From contig JAQFVV010012418.1 in assembly GCA_028023455.1 (NCBI GenBank), forward strand, positions 4,459,244 through 4,523,243: a stretch of DNA of 64,000 nt, written 5' to 3'. The first letter of the stretch is position 1, and every line of letters starts with the position of its first letter. This document shows, piece by piece, positions 10,039-21,210 of this stretch. The notes beneath the pieces are model-generated. The model made no database searches. It was not told the origin of the DNA and saw nothing but the letters and a program-made list of their open reading frames with translations. Source of the stretch: Epiperipatus broadwayi. Lineage: Eukaryota; Onychophora; Udeonychophora; Euonychophora; Peripatidae. The position numbers and the translations under genes are program-made.

Positions 10039-12529
10039 TGAAACAGACAGATCGAAGAACCGATCTTCGTTTCATGTGTTTTAAGTACGGTAATTCGAAC
10101 CACTATCTGCCCGCAGTGAGATTTGTCTATTTTCAGTCATAATAAAAAAATTAGTTATATATTTTAAGTTTTGTAAATCAATATGTAAGATTCCATATAT
10201 AAATGTCACAAACCATGAAATGATATTTCGTGTGTGCGTGGTTTGTGGATTTGTATCAATGTAATTTAAAGTTCATTGCGGGCGTATTTGGTTAAATTTT
10301 AGCTTTTTGTAAAATTATACAAAGTCGTTTAAAAATACTGATCAAAAGTCACATTCCTTTGATCAGTGTTTTTAATTAAAATCTAAATTACAAAATGTAC
10401 AGAGTAATTAAATTGTATTCGAAATTAGTTAAGGAATTTATATTTGTAATTACCGTGTCAATTTAAAAATTGCGTATCAAAGTAAAAGGACAATGGGAAC
10501 GGATAATTAATGTTGTATGGTCAAGCTGGATGGCTGGAGGCTAGAGAAAGTAGGAGGAGCTTAAACACAAAAGCAGGCGGAAAGGTCAATCGAGGAGATC
10601 TTAGAGAAAAACTTATTCTAACTTTTGACGTGGTTGAGAGAAGTAGTCTTAAGACAGCACTGCAGCTGCTTGAGTAATTCCTAGAACTTTGTTAAGAAGC
10701 TCACCTGTAAACCGCAATGTTGAGGGGCTAAGTGACAGGAGCTGATCTCTGTCCTGCCAAATTGAATCTTCGTGCCGCTGTCTGATCATGTTGTTTGTGC
10801 TTCATAGTTTCCAGCTTCCAATCTCCAAATTGACAATGCCTTGCAAATAACTTTCAAAATGCGCACCTACGTTCGTCGGAAATATCAATCGGGAAAAGCC
10901 AAGCCGGATGAAGAAAGAAGAGTAACTGTGTTACACGAACTTTTAACTTTCTCCCGAGCTTAATGTGATCAATCAAATAAATTACATGTAAGTTTTTATG
11001 TCGTTTATAATGCTATTGTTTAACCTGTCAGTAAATTTTCTTTTCTTTTAATCCTCTGCTCTAGTCTTTAGAAATAAATTATAAAAATTGTAATTAAGAG
11101 TAATAGTTATAAAAATTGTAATTAAGAGTAATAATAATTCAAATGAATGCATTTATATTTTTTTTGTGTTGCGTATTCCATAAACAAACGATGCCAATAG
11201 TAATATTTCCCAACTCTGTGTAAAACTAGTGTACAATAATGATCAAGTTATTTTAAAGGTAAATTTCGTTTCCTGAAGTAAATATTCTTTTATATTTCGA
11301 GTTGGTAAATGTTAAATCTTTTTTTTATTCTAGTTTAAGTTGTCATATAATTGCAGTCTAAGGTTCAATGTTAAATATATATATTGTTTTAAAGTGTTAT
11401 ATTAATGTCATGTGTGATATGAGAAATAACTCACTGTATAATTTAATACTATCGCTACCGCCTGTCAACCTGGAGGGTTAAGGGTTTCAGAGTAAATTTA
11501 ATTAATTATTGTTCTCGCGGTCAGTTAATTCCGCTATATTTTATTGGGATAAGGGTCTCAGCCTGTGGCGTAGAAATAGACGAATAGATTCCAGGTTTTG
11601 TATAATTTCTGTTAAAAATCCACTTCAAATACTCGTCCTTGATGTCTGTGGCAATGCCTTCCCTTCGCTGAAGTTAGCGTCTCGCCATTCTACCATTGGG
11701 GATTGAAAGCAGTTTCTTTCTCTGGTAATCTCTTGGATCACCGGGTTCGAAATGATCCCGGCTGGTTGTCGTGTCCCGGAGCTACTTGGGGGCATTAAGC
11801 CTTGTTAAAGTACAAGCCGCCCGGTATTCCGTTAATGCACCGCAAGCGATTACTGTAGGGCTCTTGAATCTAGGCAACCACCAGTACATCTATCTTCCAT
11901 GCCGTGTTTATATAAAACCACCTCCAACTGTCCATCTACGTAACGGCTCGAGTCTATTCGAATAAAATAAGTTAGTAAAACCCTTTTTGATAAATATCTT
12001 TTCAATGCTCAATACTCTGATTCTCTTAGCCACCCGTCAGTCATCTAACTACACAGCTATTGGCATGAGTTTGTTCACGAAATAAAATGATTGTTAAAGA
12101 CTAGTAGCTAAATACCAGAGGATTCATGGAAGTTTTACCGTACTGTTGAATGTTATATTTATATGCTTTCTAATTTTTCTTATTAAACACTTTATTTAAT
12201 CTACCTTTTGTGTCCTCCACCTTATTACTCTTGAGTCTAGGTAGCCACTTACTGTCTGTATGGGCAACTTAAATATATACGTTACATGAATGACCGTTCC
12301 AATATCTAGAGAATAAATAAATCTATATCATTAACTGTAAGAATTAGTCTATGTTCTGAGCTGAGCTAGAAAAGGGATAACCCCATGCTGTTATAAAGTC
12401 ATCATCGGTTGGTCATACCGGGGTTTGGGTTTGAATTCAGTTGGCGTTTTGGAATTTATTCTTAAGCGTGGGCTGGGTTTGAACTCGGGTACTGTGTATG
12501 AGTAAGCGTGGTGGATTTATACCGGTACA
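10039..12529 (+). repeat. 3' LTR of element A
   Basis: 2,491 bp. Compared by eye with the 5' LTR, it differs only by transitions; differences relative to 5' positions are 5123, 5255, 6605, 6649, 6734, 6775, 7062, 7117, 7313 and 7436. No indels or transversions were found. The flank after it begins ATACATGAAT. Confidence 0.92.
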
Positions 12530-14582
12530 ATACATGAATAAATACAAATTAAATCACTCACTGGCTTACTGGAATATATAATAATATAGAGTTTATATCA
12601 AATTTACCATTAAGTTCATGGGTGGGTATAAAACTTTTGCTATCTGTATTGATTATTTGGAAGGAATACATAATTTATTTTATGTTGATATCTATCTGTT
12701 ATGTTATTATAAGTAAGTTGAGACATGCTTCAGTGATGAGGTTGACAATTGGTAAGTTCAGGAAATCAGCTTTTCTAGTGAATTTAGATCATACTGAAAA
12801 ATGAGGTTAATGTTTGGAGAGAGAAGTTCATCTTTTGAAGTGCCTAGCCATGTATATTAGCAGATACCACAACTGGAGGGGCTCATTGGTTCATTTTACT
12901 ATTGACACTTATAATAGCAGGTGATATACACAGGTAGCAGAGTGAATAATTGTGTAATATTAATGCAGAATAATCATGAATAATAATAATTGCAAAATCC
13001 TCTTGAAGAATTATAATTGCAGAGAGAGTGTGTGTAAACTGAGTCTCTGAGTCTTAGTGATCATAAATAATTTTTGATTGATTTTATAGAGTTCACTGCC
13101 CATTGTTCTACCCACACAGGAATTTTCTAGCATCTTATCAATCAGTACAGTGACTAAAATATTTTCAGATAAGCCAGCATTTTTTATCTTAATTATTAAA
13201 TTCCAAGTTAGTTGCTTTAATTAAAAGATTTATTTATGACAGTGCTTAGTGTAATAAAACCACATACTTTTTTTAGATTCTTTATCACTAAAGACATTAA
13301 AAGTAATATTTTACAGATTAAATATTGTCTTTAAATATTATAAAATTTTATATAGAAAGATAACAAAAATTTGTTACAAAGTTCATTTTTCTTGTACATA
13401 AAATTATTACATTAAATATCAGCTAATAAAAAAATGCTTTATGATTCATGTGTGCGAAATATATATTATATCGCACTCACTTTAATTAAAACAACTTAAA
13501 TAATAATAAAAAATACAACTTGCCTGGAAATGAAAACTAGCTGGACCAACTGACATATATATTAATTTTGAGATCTGACAAAGCATCTTAATATAGAGTT
13601 TTTACATCAATAATCTTTATATCTCTTTTCATTTATTAAAAAAAAAAGAATTAGTAAAGAAATCATTTAATATTGAAGTTTTGTTGTATATTCATAGATA
13701 TATAAAACAAATAATTTAATGACTTTAAATTTATGTTTCATCTAGAGAATTTTGTAAATTTTTATAAAACACCATACTATAAAAAAAATTGACCAATCTC
13801 ATCATATCATCTGATTTAGGCATTTCAACTATATAATAATTTTAATGTGTTTTTTTTTTTTTTTGTGGGTAATCTTTACAAAGCAAATAAATTCATAAAA
13901 TTGACATATATAAAAACAATGAAATAATTGGATTGATGCACACTCTCCATCTTAAGTATTCAGGACAATTTTCTTTATATACAAAGAGAACTAATAAGAA
14001 AGTGATTTCATTTTCTTATTAAAGTATTGTCAAGTATTGAAGTGGAGTATCTATTATTTACTATAACTGCACTACTACTTTTTTTTATTTAAAAAAAATG
14101 ATTTTACACACAGATTAATTTATTCATTCATTTGAAAAAAAAAAAAGAACTTAGTTTATTAATTTTTTTTTTTTTACATTTTTTTTTACAGATAAATTTT
14201 TTTTATAAGTATTTTTAAAAGAATTATTTTAAGAGGTTTATTACGAAAAAGAAATTTTTAAATTTATCTAATAATTAATTAATCTTGAAAAATTTTCAGA
14301 ATCATTTATTGAATGATTGTTAGTATTGTAATTAAATTTTTGCAATGGTCAATTACTTGTATGATGATTATTGATTTCATCTTAATGGGTTATCTGTTTT
14401 ATTATTAATTTATTAAACTTTATAACATGTCTTAGTATCTAAAAGCTTATATATTTTGCCAAAATAGATCTGGTCAAAAATAGGAAATAACTCATATTAA
14501 ATAAGATGGAGTGATTTGATATTTTTTAAGTTGATTAAGGATTGATGGATACTTCTGAATAATGGCTGGCAACAATATGATA
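12530..14582. other. No gene recognised
   Basis: AT-rich DNA with long poly-T/poly-A runs (near 13850-13865 and 14140-14200). One 60-codon frame at 12622-12804 shows no motif and is judged to be chance. Confidence 0.5.
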
Positions 14583-14590
14583 TTATAGAC

Positions 14591-15142
14591 CAGGGTTGGG
14601 CAAATGGTTGATCACAATCAACCGGTTTATCATGCATAGCTTGACAGTCGATCGTAGACATTTCTGCTATCAGATTACTGTTGCCTGAATTCCAAATCTT
14701 TTTATTTTTACATTTATATTTATAAATTCTATAATTAGTTGACCCATGGTAGTGCTTGAGCAGCTGTACAATGTAGTATCTATATGTCTTTTTACATATT
14801 TTGTTTTGCTCTTATTCTAAAAAATTTAGCAACTAAGAAATTTGCATTAAAACATACTATATTTTTTTTGGCTTGAAGGTGAATTTGTTATATAATACAA
14901 AATTTTATTAAATTTTTTTTTTAATCCTTTAATTTTAGATATAATAGAATTGCTAAAAAACAAAAAAAAAACTATCATTTTCATAATGACTGGGAGGAGC
15001 TATATATAAATAATTAATAATAATCAATAAACAAAATTTAAATTTTATATGATATTATTTATTCCTTTATTCAAAAAGTCAATCAACGATAGATAATAAA
15101 TATAAAAGTCGATTGTGCTAATTTTATGTTTATCCACCCCTG
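14591..15142. mobile_element. Non-autonomous hAT element with 8-bp target duplication
   Basis: 552 bp. Left end CAGGGTTGGGCAAA and the reverse complement of the right end CAGGGGTGGATAAA form hAT-type terminal inverted repeats. The octamer TTATAGAC is duplicated exactly on both sides (14583-14590 and 15143-15150), the 8-bp duplication typical of hAT. The interior has GATCACAATCAACC-like sequence but no transposase. The perfect duplication suggests a fairly young insertion. Confidence 0.85.
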
Positions 15143-15305
15143 TTATAGACTATATAGTAAAAAGAAAGACATACTAAATAAATATAAATCTTTATTATTT
15201 GGTCATGCAAATTTGACTAGATAACTCATGAATTCTCTTCTTTATCTTTGTTTCGATCATTGAAATCATTGTTTTGATTTGTATTTTTGATGTTTCACCT
15301 TAGAT

Positions 15306-15683
15306 CAGTATTGTTCAATCTATTTTTATTCATAACTCACTTTTTGTCTAATTAGGAAATATAATGAAACACAAAATTTGAAAATAATAATTTTGTTTTT
15401 CAGTGAGTAAATTTTGCTAAATGTTATTACTGCTAGATTTTATTAATTTTGTTTGATGATGGTAAATGTGTCATTTGTTTTATTATAAGTAATATTTTCC
15501 CAACACAATTTTTGGTGGATTAATATAAAAATAAGATCCGTATTTATATTTTCATTTTACTTTAAAAAAAAAAAAAACAACTTTTTTTTATTGTTTTACA
15601 CAAATTTCTTGGAAAATTTCTTGACTCCCCAAAATTAATCTGCAATCTCTCAAGTGGTCATACCCATAAGTTACACATTCTTG
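15306..15683. mobile_element. Degenerate Charlie/Tip100-like hAT MITE
   Basis: The ends resemble the CAGTGGTTCTCAAC-type termini of Charlie-like hAT elements: left CAGTATTGTTCAATC, right reverse complement CAAGAATGTGTAACTT. The right part contains a CAAGTGGTC stretch and a GACTCCCCA stretch typical of such ends. Flanking octamers CCTTAGAT and TTTTAGAT match at 6 of 8 positions. Older than the neighbouring hAT insertion. Confidence 0.5.
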
Positions 15684-15732
15684 TTTTAGATAATCAACAT
15701 CATAACCATTGCATCTCCAGTTAATTATAATT

Positions 15733-15818
15733 TTTTATATATATCAAAGCATTGGCCAGGATGCGAACCTGGACCAGTTGCTTGGAAGGCAGCTATGCTA
15801 ACTGCTAAGCCACCAACA
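15733..15818 (-). mobile_element. Retroposed tRNA-Gly(TCC)-like sequence (tRNA-derived SINE or retropseudogene)
   Basis: On the minus strand, 15819-15749 folds like a tRNA: acceptor GTGTTGG/CCAATGC with two wobble pairs, A-box-like TGGCTTAGCAG, anticodon loop CTTCCAA (TCC, Gly), a perfect T-stem CCAGG/CCTGG and B-box-like GGTTCGCATCC with one deviation. It is followed by a short AT-rich tail. A 15-bp direct repeat, CAGTTAATTATAATT, flanks it at 15718-15732 and 15819-15833, marking target-primed retroposition. The anticodon stem has one mismatch and the B box is imperfect, so a dead retroposed copy is more likely than a working tRNA gene. Confidence 0.8.
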
Positions 15819-16062
15819 CAGTTAATTATAATTATGTCTGTTATCCCTTATTAACACATATATTCAAGAATAGGTAAATAGTGCTCTAAATCATGGTTAT
15901 TGTATTTAATCATTATCTGATCATCAATATCAGTGAATGACTTGACTACTTTTTCTATATTTTCTCATATTATTTATTCCATTACATTTGGAACATCATC
16001 ATATGAAGAGGTATAGAAATGACTACTATTTTCTCTCCAATTTTTCATTCTGTTATATTTGT

Positions 16063-16083
16063 GTGTGTGTGTGTGTGTGTGTA
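16063..16083. repeat. (GT)n microsatellite
   Basis: About ten uninterrupted GT units. Confidence 0.9.
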
Positions 16084-16252
16084 TGAAAAAGCATTGCTAT
16101 TAAAGCGAGAATTTTTTTCCATTATTTCTTCTTTTATGACATTTTGTATAATTTATTATATTTATGTTTGAATTATATTAAAATTATATTAATTAAATTA
16201 TATTAGATTAATTTGAATTAATATAAAAATGTGAAGAAAAAAAAGTTCACAT

Positions 16253-16765
16253 GACTGCACTAAAAAGTAAAAAATAAATTTTCTTCAGCTTTCATAAATA
16301 AAAGTATGGGATGATCATGTTTAGAAATTGTTACAACTAATTGATACAAGAAAACATGATCACTCTGTTTTTATTTGCAAAATTGAAATTGTTTTTATTT
16401 TTTAAAACATCTATATAAATAAAAATGTTTCTTTATTATTTTTTAAATTTTTTATTGTCATATAATTTCAAACATTACAAATGAGTAAAGTTTAAATATC
16501 ATTTAATACTATTAGATTACAACTTTCATGAATAAGAGCATAAAATGATCAATCATGTTTAGAAATTATATTATTTCCTATTTATTTATCAGATCACTTG
16601 CAAGTAATTGTAATAAGAAAATAAATATTAGTTACAAGTGATCTGAGAAATAGATGAGCATTGATACAATTTCTAAATATGATTGCTCAATCCTTTTAGT
16701 TGTTAAAGATGAGGAAAATTTACTTTTACTTTTTAATGCACTTTTTAGTGCATTTATGCAAGTAA
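16253..16765. mobile_element. Diverged fold-back/MITE-like element
   Basis: The left part (about 16253-16340, GCACTAAAAAGTAAA then ATGATCATGTTTAGAAATTG) recurs in reverse complement at about 16655-16760. A third partial copy lies at about 16515-16570. Near the centre, TCAGATCACTTG (about 16592) pairs with CAAGTGATCTGA (about 16637). Arms are diverged and gapped; ends not exact. No coding. Confidence 0.5.
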
Positions 16766-16968
16766 AAACACTTCTTTAATATATATTGTACCATCTGATC
16801 AATTATTTAATGCGTTTATAAAAAAGTTAAGCAGTTATATTGTTTATAAGGTTATTTATTGTTAAAAATGCCATTCAATGTCTATGCTATCCTTATTTTA
16901 TCATGTCTAATTTTGAATCATTAATTTTTAAATTATTATAAAACACATCAGTATACAAAAGATAATAT

Positions 16969-17342
16969 TTATAAATCAGCATTTATTTTTTATAGCGTCT
17001 GTATACAATTGTAATCACATTCATATCGGCTTTTTCAAACCAAATTGTGCAAACGCTTTTTGCTAGTGTTAAATAATAAATGAATAACCTTTGACCCATA
17101 CAAGATATAGAATTTATGCAGCAATAAAAGGAATCCTCTTATTACTATGACTCAAATATTTATATATGAGCAAATCTGAAGTACTGGCAAAGAAGGTGTG
17201 ACTATAGAACAGTCACTTTGAATTCCTTTTATTGCTGCATAAATTCTATATCTTGTATGGGTCAGAGGTTATTCATTTATTATTTAACACTCGCAAAAAG
17301 CGTTTGCACAATTTGGTTTGAAAAAGCCGATATGAATGTGAT
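16969..17342. mobile_element. Retroposon-like element carrying a 124-bp near-perfect inverted repeat
   Basis: Arms 17011-17134 and 17222-17345 are reverse complements with only two mismatches seen, separated by an 87-bp spacer. The unit is bounded by a 15-bp direct repeat, TACAAAAGATAATAT, at 16954-16968 and 17343-17357, leaving an extra 42 bp on the left side. The duplication length fits LINE-type target-primed insertion rather than common DNA transposons. No ORF. Confidence 0.65.
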
Positions 17343-17357
17343 TACAAAAGATAATAT

Positions 17358-20300
17358 GGTAAATCCTGCCTGATATCTTTAACTTATTAAGGTGAATACA
17401 AAAACAAAGGGTAATATTTCCAATCGTTTTTTTCTTCTTTTAGTTAAACCCAATCTGTCAGGACATTTTATTCTAAAGGTCACTTAAGTCAATATAAAAT
17501 ACACTAATAGACAAAAATAATTGTTTTATTTTTATTTTATGTTTTAGAAATAAGTTTGCGGCTCATTTTTATTCTATTTTAAAGACAAAACAATATGCAG
17601 TAAGTTTAGCATCTTGTTTTAAAATTCACTTATTAAAATTAAAAACATTTCAATTTACAAACATTTTTTTGTTAAATTAACATTGCTTGTTTTATATTTA
17701 ATAGAATATAAATAACAGATTATATTCTCATAGATGTGAGTATATAATTGCAGATATTGTAGTGTAATATTCTAAAGGGTATTGTTTGTAATAATTATTT
17801 TAAAAATAATTAGTGTATTATTATTTTTGTTTTAAAAAAAAATAAATTTCTAAAATAATCTAAAATGCTGGCCTGTATTCAGTAGTATCATGGTCACTCA
17901 ATGAATTTGAAAAACAAATGAACTTGAGTGAATCAATAGTAGCCATGACCTAGATATTGTTTAATTAAAAAACCCATTCATTTATTTGAAGATTCTTTAT
18001 TATGTTTGTCCTGCTTGTATAAATTTGCTTATTTGCAATATGTATATATTTTTAAAGATGTTTGGAATAAAACAGCATAGATGAACAAATAAACAAGGAA
18101 ATAGTGACTTTAGCTCCCAGGATAAACAAAAACGTAAATTTTGAGGATTTTGGAATATATAAAAAAAGAAAATTCATTGCTATAGTGTTTGGAAAAGTTT
18201 TTGTTAAAAAAATTATGTTTGCTTAAAATATTTATATGCTTATGTGCCATCATGATATATATATATATCATTTAAAATGGTAAATTAATGATCTAACAAG
18301 GATCTGAATAATAGCAATTTAATAAAATGAAATGATTATTTTATTAAAAAGATGTTTAAAGTTTTGACCTTCTATATTGCATCATTACATCTTTAACACC
18401 ACCTAGTGGGATCATTTTTAAATTATAAAATGTTGATACAGTCTTCTTTAAACCTATATTATGTTTAAACCATACAGCACCTACAGTTTATTTGTCTATC
18501 TAATGGATAAAGTGATTATTACCTTCAAATAAAAATTCTAATAGAAATATTGGATAAATGGTTCTTGGAAATTAATGATACTTCATATGTATTGTAACGG
18601 TATGGGAAAGAGAGGTTAATACAGAGAATCTGTGATTACAATGTACCACAAATTGGGTAACTATTTGTAACAGTACACCACATTAGAGCATAATTGTGAG
18701 GAAATGGGAATTCATCATCATTCCCAATTGAACAAGATATAAAATTTAATATCAATTAAATGTAAAAGGGATGTACAATAATGAGCATGAGATCATTCTG
18801 AGAGATCAGCACAGCTAACTAACATATATATGTGTGCATATGGAAATGTATGGATAGTGATGTTTATATCATATATTTTAATTTATCAAAATAATAACAT
18901 TATTAAAATATATTTTTCACAATCAATTCCATATTGAAATATACAGAAAATATACTGTTGATTAATTATAAACATCTTTAAAAAATACTCCAGAACATTT
19001 CTTTGTTTTCCAATCTACAAATGTCTTTTGAGACTACTTTTTCTTTCATAAAATATAAAATTGTCTATGAATTAATTCTTTATTTTAGACTTTTAACTCA
19101 AGCAAAAATTATTGTTTTGCTTTTAAATTCTAGATTTTAAATGTCATTTTCACTAAAAAATTATTTAAAGTATCAATCTCAATATGTATAACACTACTCA
19201 CCAGCTGCACTTTATATATATATGATGCTGAATGATTATCTATGGTTCTCTGCATATAGATAAATCAGCATATGTATAACTAATTCTTCAGCAATCTGGT
19301 TGCTTCTCTATGTAAGCTTATTGTCATCATTAGGAAAGGTATAATCCAGTAACTTATGATATTCAATCAATTCCATGTAGTCTAGAATTGGATAGGCTTC
19401 AGGAAAGTTTGTTGTTTTTGTCCACATTAGGGTGATGAAACATTGGAAGTTGACTCTTTTATATTGTGAATTCAAACTCTACTATAGTGAACTATAGAGC
19501 AGCTGCTGGACTTGCTTTCCTTGCCTTCAATTATATTTTCACAATAGTTTCTGTCATAATCTATCCAACTCTTGGAACCCTTAAGAGCTATCCCTTAATT
19601 TTTTTCAACAGTCGGGGTGTGGGGACAAAAATAAATTAGTTAAAAATGTTTTTCCTTTGAAAATCCACTTAATGGAATTTTATTAAAATATGTTATATGA
19701 GCATTACTTAAAATTATAAAAATATGTTATATGAGCTTTACTTAAAAAGACTTCTAAAATAGATAGTGGAATTTTATAATTACCAGGATATCTACTGTAA
19801 CATAAAACATGCTTGTTTTAATTTCAAAATCAGAATTAACAAAATATTAATTAGATTTTTTTAAATGTTTAATTTATAAAAAAAATAATAATTCAATATT
19901 ACTTAGTCTTTAATGTTATTCCAGTGTAGTGTAGAACATATCTACAAAAAAATTGCTGTGTTTGTTTCTAATTTTCCTTTCAACTTTATATATATATATA
20001 TGCACACACTACTATGTTGTAATATGCCATGAAACCTATAACAGTTTCAATATATATATGTTAATAAAATTTAGACTACAAGAATACATAGGATATATAA
20101 TACAGTAACAGTCACTTAAAAGGATTAATGTGTCCTAATGCTCAGGTGAAAATTAATATTTGACAATTCAGTGGAACAGACTTCAAACATTATTATTTTT
20201 TATGTGACTACTGCTTTATAATCATTGGATATTTTAATGGATTATATTTGAATTTCATGAAAGAAATCTAAAGTGCAATAGGACCTATGGATAACAAATA

Positions 20301-20520
20301 TTTGTCATTGTGCACAGATTGTTTAATTTCATTTAATTCTTTTACAAAAGTAAGCTGTGAAAGTGCTATCATATTTGACATTTTAGGTGGTGCAATAGTG
20401 CTGTGATTGCTACTTTTCTACATTGTTTTTTAAAGCATTGTATATGTTAAATTATGGTGTGCAATAGGCTGCAGTGATTTTTTTAAGAAGCTTCTATTTT
20501 TAATATATTAATTTTAAAAA
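17358..20520. other. No gene recognised
   Basis: AT-rich sequence with short TA runs (about 18257-18270, 19990-20001) and no frame with recognisable protein similarity. A small imperfect inverted repeat lies at about 17886-17950. It ends at the probable 5' boundary of the esterase LINE. Confidence 0.5.
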
Positions 20521-20530
20521 ATTCCAAGAG

Positions 20531-21136
20531 ATGACAGCACATTCTATTGTTATGGAATTATTGAGTAGAAATAATAAGGAAGAAATGGATAAGGAAATTC
20601 AGAAGGTGGTAGAAAAGGTTAAAGATGGAGTAGAGAAAGTAGATTATGAGGCAGTATTGATAGGAGATTCACTAATAAGAGAATGTGGGGATATAATTGC
20701 AAGAGAAAATAGAAGCAGGTATGTTAGAGTATGTTTGCCTGGAGCAAAAATTAGGGATGTGACAGATAAAGTAAGAAAGCAAGGTAGTAGAGATGTATAT
20801 GTAATGGTAGGAACTAATAATTTGTTAGAACCATCAGAGAAAGTAATGGATGAGTATGTAGAATTGATTAGGAATTTGAGAGAGATTAAAGGAAGAGTAG
20901 GAGTAGTGGGACTATTACCAAGATTTGATAAGAGGCATTTATTAGATAGGGCATGTTCTATAAATGAGAGAGTGAAAAAATTGTGTGAGAGAAATAATGT
21001 TGTGTTTGTGGATGTATGGGATTGGTTTATTGGAAAGAGAGAGTTGTATAGTAAAGATGGTTTGCACTTAGGGAAACAAGGAAGTGAAGTTTTAGGGAGT
21101 CTGATATTTAAAGAATATAATTCGGGAAACCTTTAA
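20531..21136 (+). CDS. LINE ORF1: SGNH/GDSL-type esterase-like protein
   Basis: 201 residues, uninterrupted. After a charged, Lys/Glu-rich N-terminal helix (residues 1-45), the SGNH hydrolase blocks appear in order: G-D-S-L at about residue 50 (nucleophile Ser), a conserved Gly in L-P-G-A, G-T-N-N-L near residue 95, and D-G-L-H-L-G near residue 178, supplying the Asp and His of the triad. All catalytic residues are visible, so esterase activity is possible. Esterase domains occur in ORF1 of several CR1-like LINEs, where they are thought to assist retrotransposition; here the domain stands alone without a zinc or PHD finger. The true N-terminus may be lost by 5' truncation, because no transcription start or upstream frame is seen. 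It sits 74 bp upstream of ORF2, in a different frame. Confidence 0.8.
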   Translation: MTAHSIVMELLSRNNKEEMDKEIQKVVEKVKDGVEKVDYEAVLIGDSLIRECGDIIARENRSRYVRVCLPGAKIRDVTDKVRKQGSRDVYVMVGTNNLLEPSEKVMDEYVELIRNLREIKGRVGVVGLLPRFDKRHLLDRACSINERVKKLCERNNVVFVDVWDWFIGKRELYSKDGLHLGKQGSEVLGSLIFKEYNSGNL

Positions 21137-21210
21137 ATGGGGGTGGGCTTTTAAATTATAATATTATCAAAGAGAAGAAGAATGGAGGGGATATAAGAAA
21201 TAAGCAAAAG

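Larger units (their letters stand above)
4967..12529 (+). mobile_element. LTR element A: non-autonomous, gag-only, very long LTRs
   Basis: A 7,563-bp element made of two direct 2,491-bp repeats (4967-7457 and 10039-12529) around a 2,581-bp interior. Each repeat starts TGAAAC and ends GGTACA, the canonical TG...CA termini of LTRs. The interior has a candidate primer-binding site 13 nt after the 5' LTR, one Gag-like ORF and a purine tract directly before the 3' LTR. No protease, reverse transcriptase, RNase H or integrase frame is present, so it must be moved by enzymes supplied in trans if at all. LTR identity of about 99.6% implies a recent insertion. Flanks show no perfect target duplication: AGAC before and ATAC after are 3/4 identical. 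It resembles the LARD/TR-GAG classes of non-autonomous LTR elements known mainly from plants. Confidence 0.9.

Noticed and set aside
4967-12529. CRISPR array or tandem segmental duplication as explanation of the long direct repeats
   Set aside because: TG...CA ends, a PBS-like site, a purine tract and a Gag frame between the copies fit an LTR element; no short regularly spaced repeats exist.
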